Of a DNA stretch of 64,000 bases, positions 27,578 to 35,531 are shown in pieces. The notes beneath the pieces were generated by a model. The model did no database searches and was not told where the DNA came from. It was given only the letters and a program-made list of their open reading frames with translations. A program made the position numbers and the translations under genes. Each line of letters starts with the position of its first letter. Within the stretch, counting starts at the first letter, position 1. The DNA comes from CBDFLD01 sp965249005 (GTDB taxonomy: Bacteria > Acidobacteriota > UBA6911), in contig CBDFLD010000015.1 in NCBI GenBank assembly GCA_965249005.1, positions 62,001-126,000 of the forward strand, in the 5' to 3' direction.

Positions 27578-28777
27578 CTAGGGTGCAGCCCGGACTGCGA
27601 GCGATCTATCCACGGCGTCGCAGACCGTCTCGACTTGATTCCGACTCATTCCCGGAAACAGGGGAAGAGTCAGAATGCGCTCCGCGAGGGCCTCCGTATG
27701 TTTCAGATCGGTCACTGGAAGGGAAAGCTTACGGTAGAACGAGAACTGATGGATGGGAGGATAGTGGATGCTCGATTGTATTCCTTCCGCCTTCAATGCC
27801 CGTATCACCTTCTCTCGGTCGCCACTCGACCGGAAAACGACAACAAAAAGGTGATTGGCAGACTCTCCCGGATGGGACAGGAACGGAATGGACCATCGAG
27901 CGTCGTCGCCTAGGATCGCACGATACCAGTCGACGCGTTCAGCTCGTGCGCGGTTGTAATCGCCGATCGAGTTCAACTGACATTGTAGAATCGCCGCCCG
28001 CACGTCATCCATCCGGAAGTTAAAACCGGCGGCTGTCACGTCGTAGCTATGAGCGTGACCCCGGTATCGGTCCCAGCTCAGGGAGCTCATGCCGTGCGAG
28101 CGCAACTCTCGGATTCTTCCGGCAACGTCATCCCGTCGTGTGACAATCATGCCTCCCTCGGCACATGTCATATTCTTGTTCCCGAAAAAGCTAAAGCAGG
28201 CGACGTCGCCCCAAGATCCACAGGGAATGCCTTGCCATCGCGCTCCCGGTGCGTGGGCCGCATCCTCGATCACCCACAATCCATGGTCGCGCGCAAAATC
28301 CATAATCGTGTCCATGGCACAGGGAAAACCGCCATAGTGCATGACACAGATTCCTCTCGTCTTTGGCGTGACTGCGCGATCCAGAGTGTCGACGCTAACA
28401 ACTGGGGTTTCCCGATCTGCAACATCGACAAAGACCGGTACCCCGCCGCAATGAAGCACCGCGTTGGCCGCAGCCACGAAGCTCAAAGCTGGCATCAACA
28501 CCTCATCGTCGGGGCGCAAGTCGAGAGCGTGGCAGGCCAACTGTAGCGCCGAGGAACCGCTGGAGACCGCGAAAGCGTAGCGCGAACTCACCCATAACGC
28601 GAAACGCTCCTCTAGCGCTTCCGTCACCGGACCATAGGTCCACCAGTCGGACCTCAGAACTTCCGAAACAGCGTCGATCTCGTTCCCGTTGGGGCGAACT
28701 TCAGCTAGTGGAATGCGCCAGAGCGCACTCCTGGAAAGGGAAGCTACCGGACTGGATTTCCTGGAGGGCGAGCTCAT
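27578..28777 (-). CDS. DegT/DnrJ/EryC1-family PLP sugar aminotransferase
   Basis: 399 residues with the type I fold of sugar aminotransferases. SSGSSALQLACHALDL binds the phosphate, VIEDAAHAPGA is the cofactor-ring aspartate region, and FSFFGNKNMTCAEGGM holds the Schiff-base lysine. It should transaminate a 4-keto nucleotide sugar in the nonulosonic acid branch (compare PseC, LegC, SpsC). The ATG at 28777 is chosen for its GGGAGGATT ribosome site, which means the gene overlaps the end of the upstream nucleotidyltransferase by 77 bases. No 4,6-dehydratase to supply its substrate is in the window. Confidence 0.9.
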   Translation of the reverse strand: MSSPSRKSSPVASLSRSALWRIPLAEVRPNGNEIDAVSEVLRSDWWTYGPVTEALEERFALWVSSRYAFAVSSGSSALQLACHALDLRPDDEVLMPALSFVAAANAVLHCGGVPVFVDVADRETPVVSVDTLDRAVTPKTRGICVMHYGGFPCAMDTIMDFARDHGLWVIEDAAHAPGARWQGIPCGSWGDVACFSFFGNKNMTCAEGGMIVTRRDDVAGRIRELRSHGMSSLSWDRYRGHAHSYDVTAAGFNFRMDDVRAAILQCQLNSIGDYNRARAERVDWYRAILGDDARWSIPFLSHPGESANHLFVVVFRSSGDREKVIRALKAEGIQSSIHYPPIHQFSFYRKLSLPVTDLKHTEALAERILTLPLFPGMSRNQVETVCDAVDRSLAVRAAP

Positions 28778-29435
28778 AATCCTCCCGACGGCCAATATCA
28801 AGCCAATAGTCGTTCGAAGGGAACCCAGCAACTTTCTCCCCGGCCTCGAGCAACCGCACCACTAGCTCCGGAAAGTCAAGGTGTTCCCCTCGATCAATAT
28901 AAGAAATTACATGAGGTTGGTAGATATAAATACCCATGCTTACATTACATTCATATCTGGGTTTCTCGCTGTAAGCAACCAAGCTTCCTTGCCCGTCGGT
29001 CTCCAGAACACCGAGGTCAATTTGGACTGTCTTCTGTCTGGTAGCAATGGTTAACGCAGCTTCCCGCCGGCGATGAAAATCCAGTAGTTTCGCGTAGTTC
29101 AATGTTGTTAGCACGTCGCCATTCATTGCCAAGAAGGTCTCATTCAGTCCCGGAATCAGGGCCAGGGGGCCGGCCGTTCCCAAAGGCTCGGATTCCTGGA
29201 AGTACTTCATATCCAACTCCGGCAATCGAGCATGGCCATTCTTGAAATAGGCTTCAATAAGTTCCCCTAAATAGCCGGTGGAAAGAAGAATTTCGTGGAT
29301 GCCGGCTTGCGCTAACTGCCGCACGATGATTTCCAGTATGGGTCGATCCCCGATCGGCACCAGTGGCTTGGGCAGAATCGTAGTGTAAGGTGCCAATCGC
29401 GTTCCCATGCCACCCGCAAGAATCACCGCTTTCAT
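28701..29435 (-). CDS. Sugar-1-phosphate nucleotidyltransferase (RmlA/PtmE-like)
   Basis: 244 residues starting MKAVILAGGMGTRLAPYT, the nucleotide-binding loop, followed by PKPLVPIGDRPILE and NGDVLTTLNY. It should join a sugar-1-phosphate to an NTP. In the legionaminic acid pathway PtmE plays this part; in rhamnose pathways RmlA does. The ATG at 29435 overlaps the stop of the ATP-grasp gene by four bases and follows GGAAGGGG. Confidence 0.87.
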   Translation of the reverse strand: MKAVILAGGMGTRLAPYTTILPKPLVPIGDRPILEIIVRQLAQAGIHEILLSTGYLGELIEAYFKNGHARLPELDMKYFQESEPLGTAGPLALIPGLNETFLAMNGDVLTTLNYAKLLDFHRRREAALTIATRQKTVQIDLGVLETDGQGSLVAYSEKPRYECNVSMGIYIYQPHVISYIDRGEHLDFPELVVRLLEAGEKVAGFPSNDYWLDIGRREDYELALQEIQSGSFPFQECALAHSTS

Positions 29436-30427
29436 GGGGTCCCCTTCCGCGCCTCCATCCATGGACCGGTGGCAACGACCGTTTCCGCCTTAGCGTCGGC
29501 GTCGTCCGATTCCGTCGGGGCCGCGCTATTGTTTTTCCCAGCGTCGGCGTCTGCTTCGCTGGCCAAAAATATCGCGGTCTCGTAGCAGGCCATGACCAGA
29601 CCGTCCACGAACTCACCGATGCGAGAGCGAACCTTCTGTCCGAGCCTCATTTGCACCAGCCAGGAAGGAAAGTCCGCCCCGGCTGCGATTGTCAGCGGGA
29701 TACCACCGGAGAATCTGGGGTTCACCTCGAAGACCTTGGCCTCTTCGTCGTCCCACATGACCTGAATATTGGCGGGACCGACGATCGATAGTGCCCGAGC
29801 GGCGCGTTCACCGAGAGAGATTAGGGATGGACTCTTCCATGTCTTTCCCCGGTCCGTGACACCGGAGCGAATGACCATGCGTTCCCTCGGAACGACGCTG
29901 ATCAGATTCCCGTTGAAATCCGCCAACACGTCGAGCGTGAATTCGCGACCAGGAAGAAACTCCTGTACCACGGGATCGTCCACCTTCTGAAGGTAGAACC
30001 TCAGCTCCTTCTCGTCCGCAATCGGATGAGCGCCGACACTTCCGCGTCCGCACCGCGGTTTGAGAAAAAGCGGGTAGCCCAAGGCAGAGAATTCCAACTC
30101 GGACGGCATCCATGTGCTTGCGGCAGCAATACCCTGTTCAGCCAGGAATCGTGTCGTCCGATACTTGTCGGCACAGATAGAGCCCACCCGATGACCCGAG
30201 ACTGCCACCCAGACTCCCATCTCCCGAAATGCATCCGAATGCATTCCAAACAGGGGTATCTCGTCGTCTATTGTAGGAATCAAGAGATGAATTCGTTCCT
30301 TGAAGCAAATGGACTTGATGATCGGTATGTAACGGGGGTCCGTGGTCAAGGGCACAATGTAATGGCGATCACTGAAGAACAAGCCCGGACTGAACGGATT
30401 CATGTCGGTCGTAATGACGTGTCCCAC
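29432..30427 (-). CDS. ATP-grasp ligase (CarB-like), main part of a frameshifted gene
   Basis: 331 residues: KYRTTRFLAEQGI, FLKPRCGRGSVGAH, QEFLPGREFTLDVLADFNG and VFEVNPRFSGGIPL are ATP-grasp signatures, the last binding Mg2+. Relatives in flagellar and capsule sugar loci are annotated as carbamoyl-phosphate-synthase-like and probably make an amide, peptide or acyl-phosphate bond on the sugar. The N-terminal strand of the fold (about 30 residues) is missing from this frame and is found one frame back at 30400-30516, so the open frame shown here, starting at GTG 30427, is the larger part of a gene broken by a single-base deletion near 30448. Restored, the gene would run 30516-29432 (361 residues). 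The C-terminal 40 residues are acidic and disordered. Confidence 0.8.
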   Translation of the reverse strand: MGHVITTDMNPFSPGLFFSDRHYIVPLTTDPRYIPIIKSICFKERIHLLIPTIDDEIPLFGMHSDAFREMGVWVAVSGHRVGSICADKYRTTRFLAEQGIAAASTWMPSELEFSALGYPLFLKPRCGRGSVGAHPIADEKELRFYLQKVDDPVVQEFLPGREFTLDVLADFNGNLISVVPRERMVIRSGVTDRGKTWKSPSLISLGERAARALSIVGPANIQVMWDDEEAKVFEVNPRFSGGIPLTIAAGADFPSWLVQMRLGQKVRSRIGEFVDGLVMACYETAIFLASEADADAGKNNSAAPTESDDADAKAETVVATGPWMEARKGTP

Positions 30428-30516
30428 GATTCCGAGCCGCTCCAGTGCCTAGCAAAAGCCCGAATGAGCGGAACTCTACGACTAGCAGCCGTGATCAGGA
30501 CGTTGATCTCACGCAT
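30400..30516 (-). pseudogene. 5' fragment of the frameshifted ATP-grasp gene
   Basis: ATG 30516 opens MREINVLITAASRRVPLIRAF, the first strand and nucleotide loop typical of this ATP-grasp family, and overlaps the NeuB stop by eight bases as expected in this tightly packed operon. The frame then ends at TGA 30400-30402. Adding one C on the plus strand at CC 30448-30449 (one G in the gene) joins it to ALERLGIVGHVITTDMNP in the downstream frame. The stop TAG just upstream in the downstream frame and the lack of a slippery heptamer argue against programmed frameshifting. Confidence 0.72.
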
Positions 30517-31654
30517 TGGACTCTCCCGATTCCGACGCCACCGCCGGAGCCCGAGACGATTCCTCTGGCGTGTCCTCGTGGCGGGAATTGCCTAGGTTAT
30601 GCGGGCCATCCGGATAGCCCACGGGACTCAGCTGATCCCAATCCAGGACGGTATCCCGGCCGATATCTCCGCGCGCCCTCATCCCGACCACCCGGTCGAG
30701 TTGGTGCGGCTCCAACCCATGATCCGCACGCTTGAAAGTCAGCATCCACGGCAAAATCTCTTCATGGGCTCGAATATCCACCTGTGCGACGATTCGACGG
30801 CGACTATTTCGGCGGTTTTCTTCCTCTGCTGCGGACGGACATTTCCTGCCATCACCCAGACCTGCCTCCACTGATCTCAAGCGCTGGATCAGCTCAGCCA
30901 GATCCGCGGGATCCATGCTAGACCCGTGATCCGGTCCCTCCGCATCCTTGTCGAGTGTGAAGTGCTTTTCCAGTACTACCGCTCCGAGTGCGACGGCCAA
31001 GAGAGGAAACAAAACACCCAGACTATGGTCCGAATACCCGATCGGAAGGTCGAACTTCTCATGCATCGTCTGTATGGCCCGCAGGTTCAGAGACTCCGGT
31101 GGCGCTGGATAACTGGAGACGCAATGCATCGGTACGATATCTTGCACGCCGGAGGACTTGATCGTCCAAATCGCATCCGCGACCTCATTCAAATAGGACA
31201 TGCCGGTCGAGAGCAGGACCGGTTTTTCTTTCGAGGCAATGTGACGTAACAACGGTAGATGGGTGAGGTCGGCGCTGGCAACCTTGAAGGCAGATACTCC
31301 GAGAGAGTCCAGGAAATCGACACACTCGTTATCGAAAGGCGTCGAGAGAAACAACATACCTAGGCTGTCCGCGTGCGCCTTTAGTTTCTCCTGGTCCTTC
31401 CATGTCAATTCCGTGCGACGGAATAATTGAAACAACGAATCGAGGCTGGAATCGACGTAGGGCCGCGCCATCAAGTGGTCGGTCCTGAAGCTCTGGAACT
31501 TGACCGCGTCGACCCCGCATTCCGCCGCCGCATCGATTAGCTTCTTGGCTTCGACGACGCTTCCATTGTGGTTAATACCGATTTCGGCAACCACGAGCAC
31601 GGGATCATAGGGTCCTATACAACGGTCGCCCAGAAGTATTTCTCTTCGTTGCAT
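30509..31654 (-). CDS. NeuB-family nonulosonic acid synthase (PseI/LegI/SpsE-like)
   Basis: 381 residues. The TIM-barrel NeuB domain begins VLVVAEIGINHNGSVVEAKKL and includes VKFQSFRTD, FKVASADLTHLPLL and LEKHFTLDKDAEGPDHGSS; a SAF (antifreeze-like) domain follows from about residue 290 and an acidic tail of about 35 residues closes it. It should condense phosphoenolpyruvate with a six-carbon diacetamido sugar to form a nine-carbon sialic-like acid. It overlaps the HAD gene by 50 bases and the ATP-grasp start by 8. Whether the product is pseudaminic, legionaminic or another acid cannot be settled by eye. Confidence 0.92.
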   Translation of the reverse strand: MQRREILLGDRCIGPYDPVLVVAEIGINHNGSVVEAKKLIDAAAECGVDAVKFQSFRTDHLMARPYVDSSLDSLFQLFRRTELTWKDQEKLKAHADSLGMLFLSTPFDNECVDFLDSLGVSAFKVASADLTHLPLLRHIASKEKPVLLSTGMSYLNEVADAIWTIKSSGVQDIVPMHCVSSYPAPPESLNLRAIQTMHEKFDLPIGYSDHSLGVLFPLLAVALGAVVLEKHFTLDKDAEGPDHGSSMDPADLAELIQRLRSVEAGLGDGRKCPSAAEEENRRNSRRRIVAQVDIRAHEEILPWMLTFKRADHGLEPHQLDRVVGMRARGDIGRDTVLDWDQLSPVGYPDGPHNLGNSRHEDTPEESSRAPAVASESGESNA

Positions 31655-32324
31655 TCTCCAGTTCCTCGAGGATTAGAGGCAACTCGTTCAGCGACTTGAT
31701 TTCAAAGTCGGCTGTCTTGTCTTCCTCGGTTGCAACATACCTGCACCCGCGGATTCGAACAGATTTCATCCCCACTCGATGGGCCCCGTAGCAATCCTTG
31801 ATCGGGTGGTCTCCAACAAAGAGAGAGTTCGACGGCTCCGCACACAGCAGCTGCGCCATCAGCAGGAATGGGTAAGGGTGGGGCTTTTCACGCTCTATGC
31901 CGTGCGACCAGGAGTAGACGATCTGATCCACCATCTCTTGCAGGCCGAGGGCCTCGACCTTCCGCTGTTGTACGTCCGGTTGGCCGTCGGTGACGATCCC
32001 GAGTCGATAACGAACCCGCAACGCTCCGAGGAGCTCGGAGCAGCCTGGATACAGGTTTATCTCGGGCTGGTGCCTGCGATAAACCTGGACCAGTTCTGCT
32101 ATTGCACAGTCCTGCTCCAGACGGCCCAAAACCATGGGCAGGACGTGTTCCCGGCCTTGAAGTTGAAGCGTCTCCATCATTTCCCGATGGAGACGCCGAG
32201 GCTCCGGCGCTCCGGATCCGTAGCGTTGCTCGAGGTGTTTGGCAATTTCCCAGTATCCGCTGGAGACGAAATCTCTTTCGGCATACAGGGTGTCGTCCAG
32301 ATCGAACATCAGAGCTTCGAGCAT
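31605..32324 (-). CDS. HAD-superfamily hydrolase
   Basis: 239 residues. Motif I FDLDDTLY near the N-terminus holds the nucleophile aspartate; RLGIVTDGQ is motif II, and VGDHPIKDCYGAHRVGMKSV motif IV. A helical cap lies between motifs I and II. In this context it may dephosphorylate a sugar intermediate. The ATG at 32324 is preferred: it follows AGGGGGCCGG, overlaps the PseG gene by 16 bases and begins just before motif I; upstream residues to 32507 look out of frame. Confidence 0.87.
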   Translation of the reverse strand: MLEALMFDLDDTLYAERDFVSSGYWEIAKHLEQRYGSGAPEPRRLHREMMETLQLQGREHVLPMVLGRLEQDCAIAELVQVYRRHQPEINLYPGCSELLGALRVRYRLGIVTDGQPDVQQRKVEALGLQEMVDQIVYSWSHGIEREKPHPYPFLLMAQLLCAEPSNSLFVGDHPIKDCYGAHRVGMKSVRIRGCRYVATEEDKTADFEIKSLNELPLILEELENATKRNTSGRPLYRTL

Positions 32325-33346
32325 CCGGCCCCCTGACCCGCTCGATGAATCTCTTTTCTGAGAATCGTAGCCACTCGCTCCGCACCCAGACCGTCGACCA
32401 GCTCCCGTCCCGCGTGCGACAACTCTCGCCTCCGGTCTTCGTTTTCGTTCAATGTACAAACAAGCGTCTTCAATACACCGGGGTCCAGGTTTTCGTCGGC
32501 GTGCCAACCCAGCACCGCGCCACCGCGGGCGAGCGTCTTTACCGTCACCTCCTGGAATGAATCACGCGCCATAGCAATCACCGGAGCTCCAACGCACATG
32601 GCTTCGTAACAGGAGACGCCTGCGGCTGTTATTATCAAGTCCGCGTCGAAAAACAGATCTGCAATGGATTCGTTCCTGTCTGCCCAACGGAAAAGGAGAT
32701 GATCCCAAGGCCCCCTGCCCAGTCGATCCTGTCCCCAATTTGTAAATCCGGATAGACCGGTCACTTCCAAGTCGTCGTTGCAACGGGCTAGACCCTCAAG
32801 CACCACTTCAAAGAAAGGGCGACAATCCCCGCCGCCAAGATTCACTACGATCTTTTTGATCCTTTTCGAAATCGGTTTTGTTAATCGATGCATGCGCCGA
32901 AAATCAGGATTAATCACTTGATATGAAGGTCCGGCATAGACTCGATCGGGTCCATGGATCCAGTCGTTCGTCAAAGAGGGCTGCACGCTCCCGTCAATCA
33001 CGATATCGGAAGGGAGTCGCGCAAGTCCCAGGTCATGGATACTGGCGACCGGTATTTTTCTTTCTCTCGCGTCCTCCACCAACAAGGTGGCGCGATCAGT
33101 TTCTCTAGTGTCCACGAGAAGGCCAACCGGTTCGTGCTCCCCTCGCCAGAGGTCTGCGGAATCCAAATCCTTCGTATCCCAAATCCCCCGAACTTGCTCG
33201 CGCGTCCAGCGGTCCCCGGGTCCTAACACAAAGACCGGTGCAACCTCGTCACTCAGCATCCGGGCCAACACGATCGCTCGGCGAACATGTCCAAATCCGA
33301 TAGACGGTCCGGAACAGGTATGAACCCACAAATGAGGCAAGTTCAT
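32309..33346 (-). CDS. PseG/SpsG-like nucleotide-sugar hydrolase (GT28-like fold)
   Basis: 345 residues. The N-terminal loop SIGFGHVRRAIVLARML and a C-terminal GT-B donor domain (KKIVVNLGGGDCRPFFEVVL, DADLIITAAGVSCYEAMCVGAPVIAM) are as in PseG, which removes UDP from a 2,4-diacetamido sugar before the NeuB-type condensation. The start is uncertain: ATG 33346 gives the family N-terminus but has no strong ribosome site; an ATG at 33445 is possible. It directly precedes the HAD and NeuB genes. Confidence 0.84.
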   Translation of the reverse strand: MNLPHLWVHTCSGPSIGFGHVRRAIVLARMLSDEVAPVFVLGPGDRWTREQVRGIWDTKDLDSADLWRGEHEPVGLLVDTRETDRATLLVEDARERKIPVASIHDLGLARLPSDIVIDGSVQPSLTNDWIHGPDRVYAGPSYQVINPDFRRMHRLTKPISKRIKKIVVNLGGGDCRPFFEVVLEGLARCNDDLEVTGLSGFTNWGQDRLGRGPWDHLLFRWADRNESIADLFFDADLIITAAGVSCYEAMCVGAPVIAMARDSFQEVTVKTLARGGAVLGWHADENLDPGVLKTLVCTLNENEDRRRELSHAGRELVDGLGAERVATILRKEIHRAGQGAGCSKL

Positions 33347-33465
33347 TCGTTGGTTGGCCGTCGACGCACCTCTGGCCAGACGTTCCGAACCATTTCTCAC
33401 CCGTTTCTTGTCAAGCTTTTGGCGGCTCGCCACTCGAAATGACATTGCATTGACGGGGGGAACGC

Positions 33466-34098
33466 TTACGGGACGGCCGCGATTCGATCACCGATGGCCG
33501 CATACATGTCTTTCCAAACCGTCACCAGGGGCAAGACCTCATACTCCAGCAGATCCGCCACCAGCACATAGTCCTCCCTCTCCTGCGAGGAAACCATTTC
33601 CTTCAAAACGCCTGCCAGCTTGACATGCTGCGCGTGTACGGCAACTCCCTGCACTTCGAAGGATGCCACATCGAATTCGAGGGTGGTTTCCAGCCGGTCC
33701 AGAAGCAGGTTCAGCCAGTAGAAGCCTTCGTACAACTGCCTCAAGCTCTCAAAGGCCTCGGGACCAGGTGTGGAACGAAAGCCGGAGATCAGCGCTGGAA
33801 CGGACGATTCCACACGCTTCAGATAGTCGATCGCCTCGTAGACTGATTCCTCGGCCACCTCTCCGATGGAGCCGGTAAAAACCTCGATCTTCTCCTTCTC
33901 TGCAACTTGCGCCAGCACATCCGACGGCTCGTTCGCGAAATCCTCGGCTAACAGTGGGGTGCCGTCCACGTGGATCTGCCGGATCACGGTATTGGGAGGC
34001 AGGTGCTCGTCTTCGATTTCTTTCAGGATTTGCTCCAGAGAGTTTGCCTCACCGCTGGAGACCTGGATCTCTTGCTCATCAAGATAGAGTCTTGGCAT
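33466..34098 (-). CDS. Hypothetical protein, first gene of the sigma-54 glycan/motAB operon
   Basis: I do not recognise this 210-residue acidic protein. Residues 1-85 alternate beta and helix (MPRLYLDEQEIQV, IRQIHVDGTPL, EKIEVFTGS), which could be a ubiquitin-like or SpoIIAA-like small fold; residues 90-205 are predicted helical (AIDYLKRVESSVPALISGF, LRQLYEGFYWLNLLLDRLETTL). No signal peptide or membrane helix. The ATG at 34098 follows AAGGAGATTGC. Being the first gene behind a strong sigma-54 promoter and divergent from flagellin suggests a structural or chaperone job in flagellin handling; that is inference. Confidence 0.72.
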   Translation of the reverse strand: MPRLYLDEQEIQVSSGEANSLEQILKEIEDEHLPPNTVIRQIHVDGTPLLAEDFANEPSDVLAQVAEKEKIEVFTGSIGEVAEESVYEAIDYLKRVESSVPALISGFRSTPGPEAFESLRQLYEGFYWLNLLLDRLETTLEFDVASFEVQGVAVHAQHVKLAGVLKEMVSSQEREDYVLVADLLEYEVLPLVTVWKDMYAAIGDRIAAVP

Positions 34099-34150
34099 GC
34101 AATCTCCTTTTCGCTGCTGCTGCCGCAACATGGCGCCGCCACGAGAATGA

Positions 34151-34166
34151 CGCAATAATCGTGCCA
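34151..34166 (-). promoter_or_regulatory. Predicted sigma-54 (RpoN) promoter of the glycan/motAB operon
   Basis: On the minus strand the sequence reads TGGCACGATTATTGCG, a full match to TGGCAC-N5-TTGC. Transcription should start near 34139, about 40 bases before the ATG at 34098. It lies back to back with the FliA promoter of flagellin 1. Confidence 0.75.
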
Positions 34167-34190
34167 ATCTGAATCCGGGAGAATTTGGAT

Positions 34191-34218
34191 TAAACTGAGA
34201 GTGCATCTTCGCCGATAC
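34191..34218 (+). promoter_or_regulatory. Predicted sigma-28 (FliA) promoter of flagellin gene 1
   Basis: TAAA (34191-34194), 16 bases, GCCGATAC (34211-34218); consensus TAAA-N15-GCCGATAA. It gives a leader of about 160 bases ahead of the flagellin ATG at 34387, ending in the hairpin at 34365-34382. Confidence 0.65.
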
Positions 34219-34364
34219 GTCAGGTGTGCTGCCCTTCGGGGCAATCTGCAGGAAATAAATCCAGGTTATTTCCCCTAAAAAATCGACTCCGACAGAATAG
34301 CCGGCTCACGAGCAGGGACGCCCAATCGCGTGTGTGTGGCCTAGAGCGTCGGCGAGAATCCGTG

Positions 34365-34382
34365 GAATTCATGGAGGAATTC
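34365..34382 (+). promoter_or_regulatory. Shine-Dalgarno hairpin, predicted CsrA operator (flagellin 1)
   Basis: GAATTC-ATGGAG-GAATTC. The two GAATTC copies are mutually complementary and form a six-base-pair stem; the loop ATGGAG is the flagellin ribosome site and contains the AnGGA core that CsrA binds in hexaloops. The same architecture recurs before flagellin 2 with a changed first loop base. csrA and fliW are encoded about 11 kb away. Confidence 0.6.
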
Positions 34383-34386
34383 AATC

Positions 34387-35001
34387 ATGGGATCGTTCAG
34401 CATCCTCAACAATATCGCGGGCATCCAGGCCCAAAACCAGCTTAACATCAACAACGTCAACCTTTCGCGTACGTTGCTTCGGCTGTCTTCGGGCAAACGG
34501 GTCAATTCCGGGGCGGATGATGCTGCCGGATTGCAGATCGCTGACAGCCTTCGGGCAAACATCCGGGCACTCGACCAAGCGGTACGGAACGCCAGTGACG
34601 GAATTTCCGTGGCCCAGATCGCCGATGGTGCCCTCCAAGAGATCACGAATCTGATAACTCGAGCCTTCACGCTAGCGGAAGCAGCTGCAACCGAAACCGT
34701 CGACTCCACTTCTCGGGCATCGCTAAATGCAGAGTTTACCTCAATCGAATCGGAAGTCGCCAGGATTGCGGTTCAGACAAACTTCAACGGCGTTGGCATA
34801 TTCACGACGGGGGGCCTGAACGGTTCACTCAACGTATTTGTCGGCGACACGTCGGGCAGCAGCTCCATCGCGGTCACCATCAGTACGATCACGGTGAGCG
34901 GAAGCACCGTCACTTCTCTGGGCGGCCAGAGTATGACCGGGATCGACCTGTCGACACAGATCGGTGCTTCCACGGCTCTGAGCGCGCTGAGGACGTCCTG
35001 A
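34387..35001 (+). CDS. fliC: Flagellin 1, truncated by a frameshift
   Basis: The 204-residue frame starts MGSFSILNNIAGIQAQNQL and is almost identical to flagellin 2 through the N-terminal D0/D1 domain (RLSSGKRVNSGADDAAGLQI), then has the short variable middle. At CTG 34987-34989 the frame slips and ends three codons later at TGA. The C-terminal D1/D0 domain, needed for filament assembly and export-chaperone binding, is encoded one frame back to 35243. As read, the product could not polymerise. Restoring one G near 34989 gives 285 residues, exactly the length of flagellin 2. Confidence 0.85.
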   Translation: MGSFSILNNIAGIQAQNQLNINNVNLSRTLLRLSSGKRVNSGADDAAGLQIADSLRANIRALDQAVRNASDGISVAQIADGALQEITNLITRAFTLAEAAATETVDSTSRASLNAEFTSIESEVARIAVQTNFNGVGIFTTGGLNGSLNVFVGDTSGSSSIAVTISTITVSGSTVTSLGGQSMTGIDLSTQIGASTALSALRTS

Positions 35002-35243
35002 ATGGCGTTTCCAACGACCGGGCCGACATTGGCGCCGGAATAAACCGACTTCAATCCGCCGTATCCGTTCTGGGCATCCAATCCCAAAACACTCTCGCCG
35101 CGGAATCCACCATTCGGGACGCCAACATCGCTCAAGAGGTAGCAAACCTGACCCGGTTTCAAATCTTGGCGCAATCGGGCATTGCCGCTCTAGCACAAGC
35201 GAATTCCAACAGCCAAAACGTCCTTTCTCTTCTCCGATCCTAA
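34989..35243 (+). pseudogene. Out-of-frame C-terminal part of flagellin 1
   Basis: Read from GAG 34989 this stretch gives EDVLNGVSNDRADIGAGINR and continues to NVLSLLRS and TAA 35241-35243, matching the end of flagellin 2 (NVLSLLRA) nearly residue for residue. It has no start codon or ribosome site of its own, so it is not expressed unless the frame is restored. Confidence 0.8.
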
Positions 35244-35292
35244 GCGTACCGAAGAAGCAGCAGGATCGCTTCATTCATTTTGTGGCGGGCTC

Positions 35293-35328
35293 AAGGCGGA
35301 CCTCCTCGGGGGTTCGCCTTGCCATTTT
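35293..35328 (+). terminator. Probable terminator after flagellin 1
   Basis: AAGGCGGACC and GGTTCGCCTT (35293-35302 and 35311-35320) pair with one G-T wobble around an eight-base loop, followed by GCCATTTTC. The T-tract is short. The rest of the 310-base gap 35244-35553 holds the flagellin 2 promoter and leader. Confidence 0.45.
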
Positions 35329-35391
35329 CGAAACTAGCCCAGCCCAGCACCCGCCCACCTTACAGACCAGCCCGTCCCTTCCAACAAATTC

Positions 35392-35418
35392 TAATCTTTG
35401 TTTGGCAACCGTCGATAA
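35392..35418 (+). promoter_or_regulatory. Predicted sigma-28 (FliA) promoter of flagellin gene 2
   Basis: TAAT (35392-35395), 15 bases, GTCGATAA (35411-35418), one mismatch in each element from the FliA consensus. The leader to the ATG at 35554 is about 130 bases. Confidence 0.6.
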
Positions 35419-35531
35419 GCACTGCGATACCAAATTTAAAGAACCCTAATCGCGGATATCACAGCGAGCTTCTCCTCTGGCTGTGGTAGCTGGTTGACTC
35501 TTCCGGCACCTCTTTTTAGGGAAACACTCTA

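Noticed and set aside
30395..30460. Programmed ribosomal frameshifting in the ATP-grasp gene
   Set aside because: The required -1 shift has no slippery heptamer, and the target frame has TAG directly before the junction, which restricts where slippage could occur.
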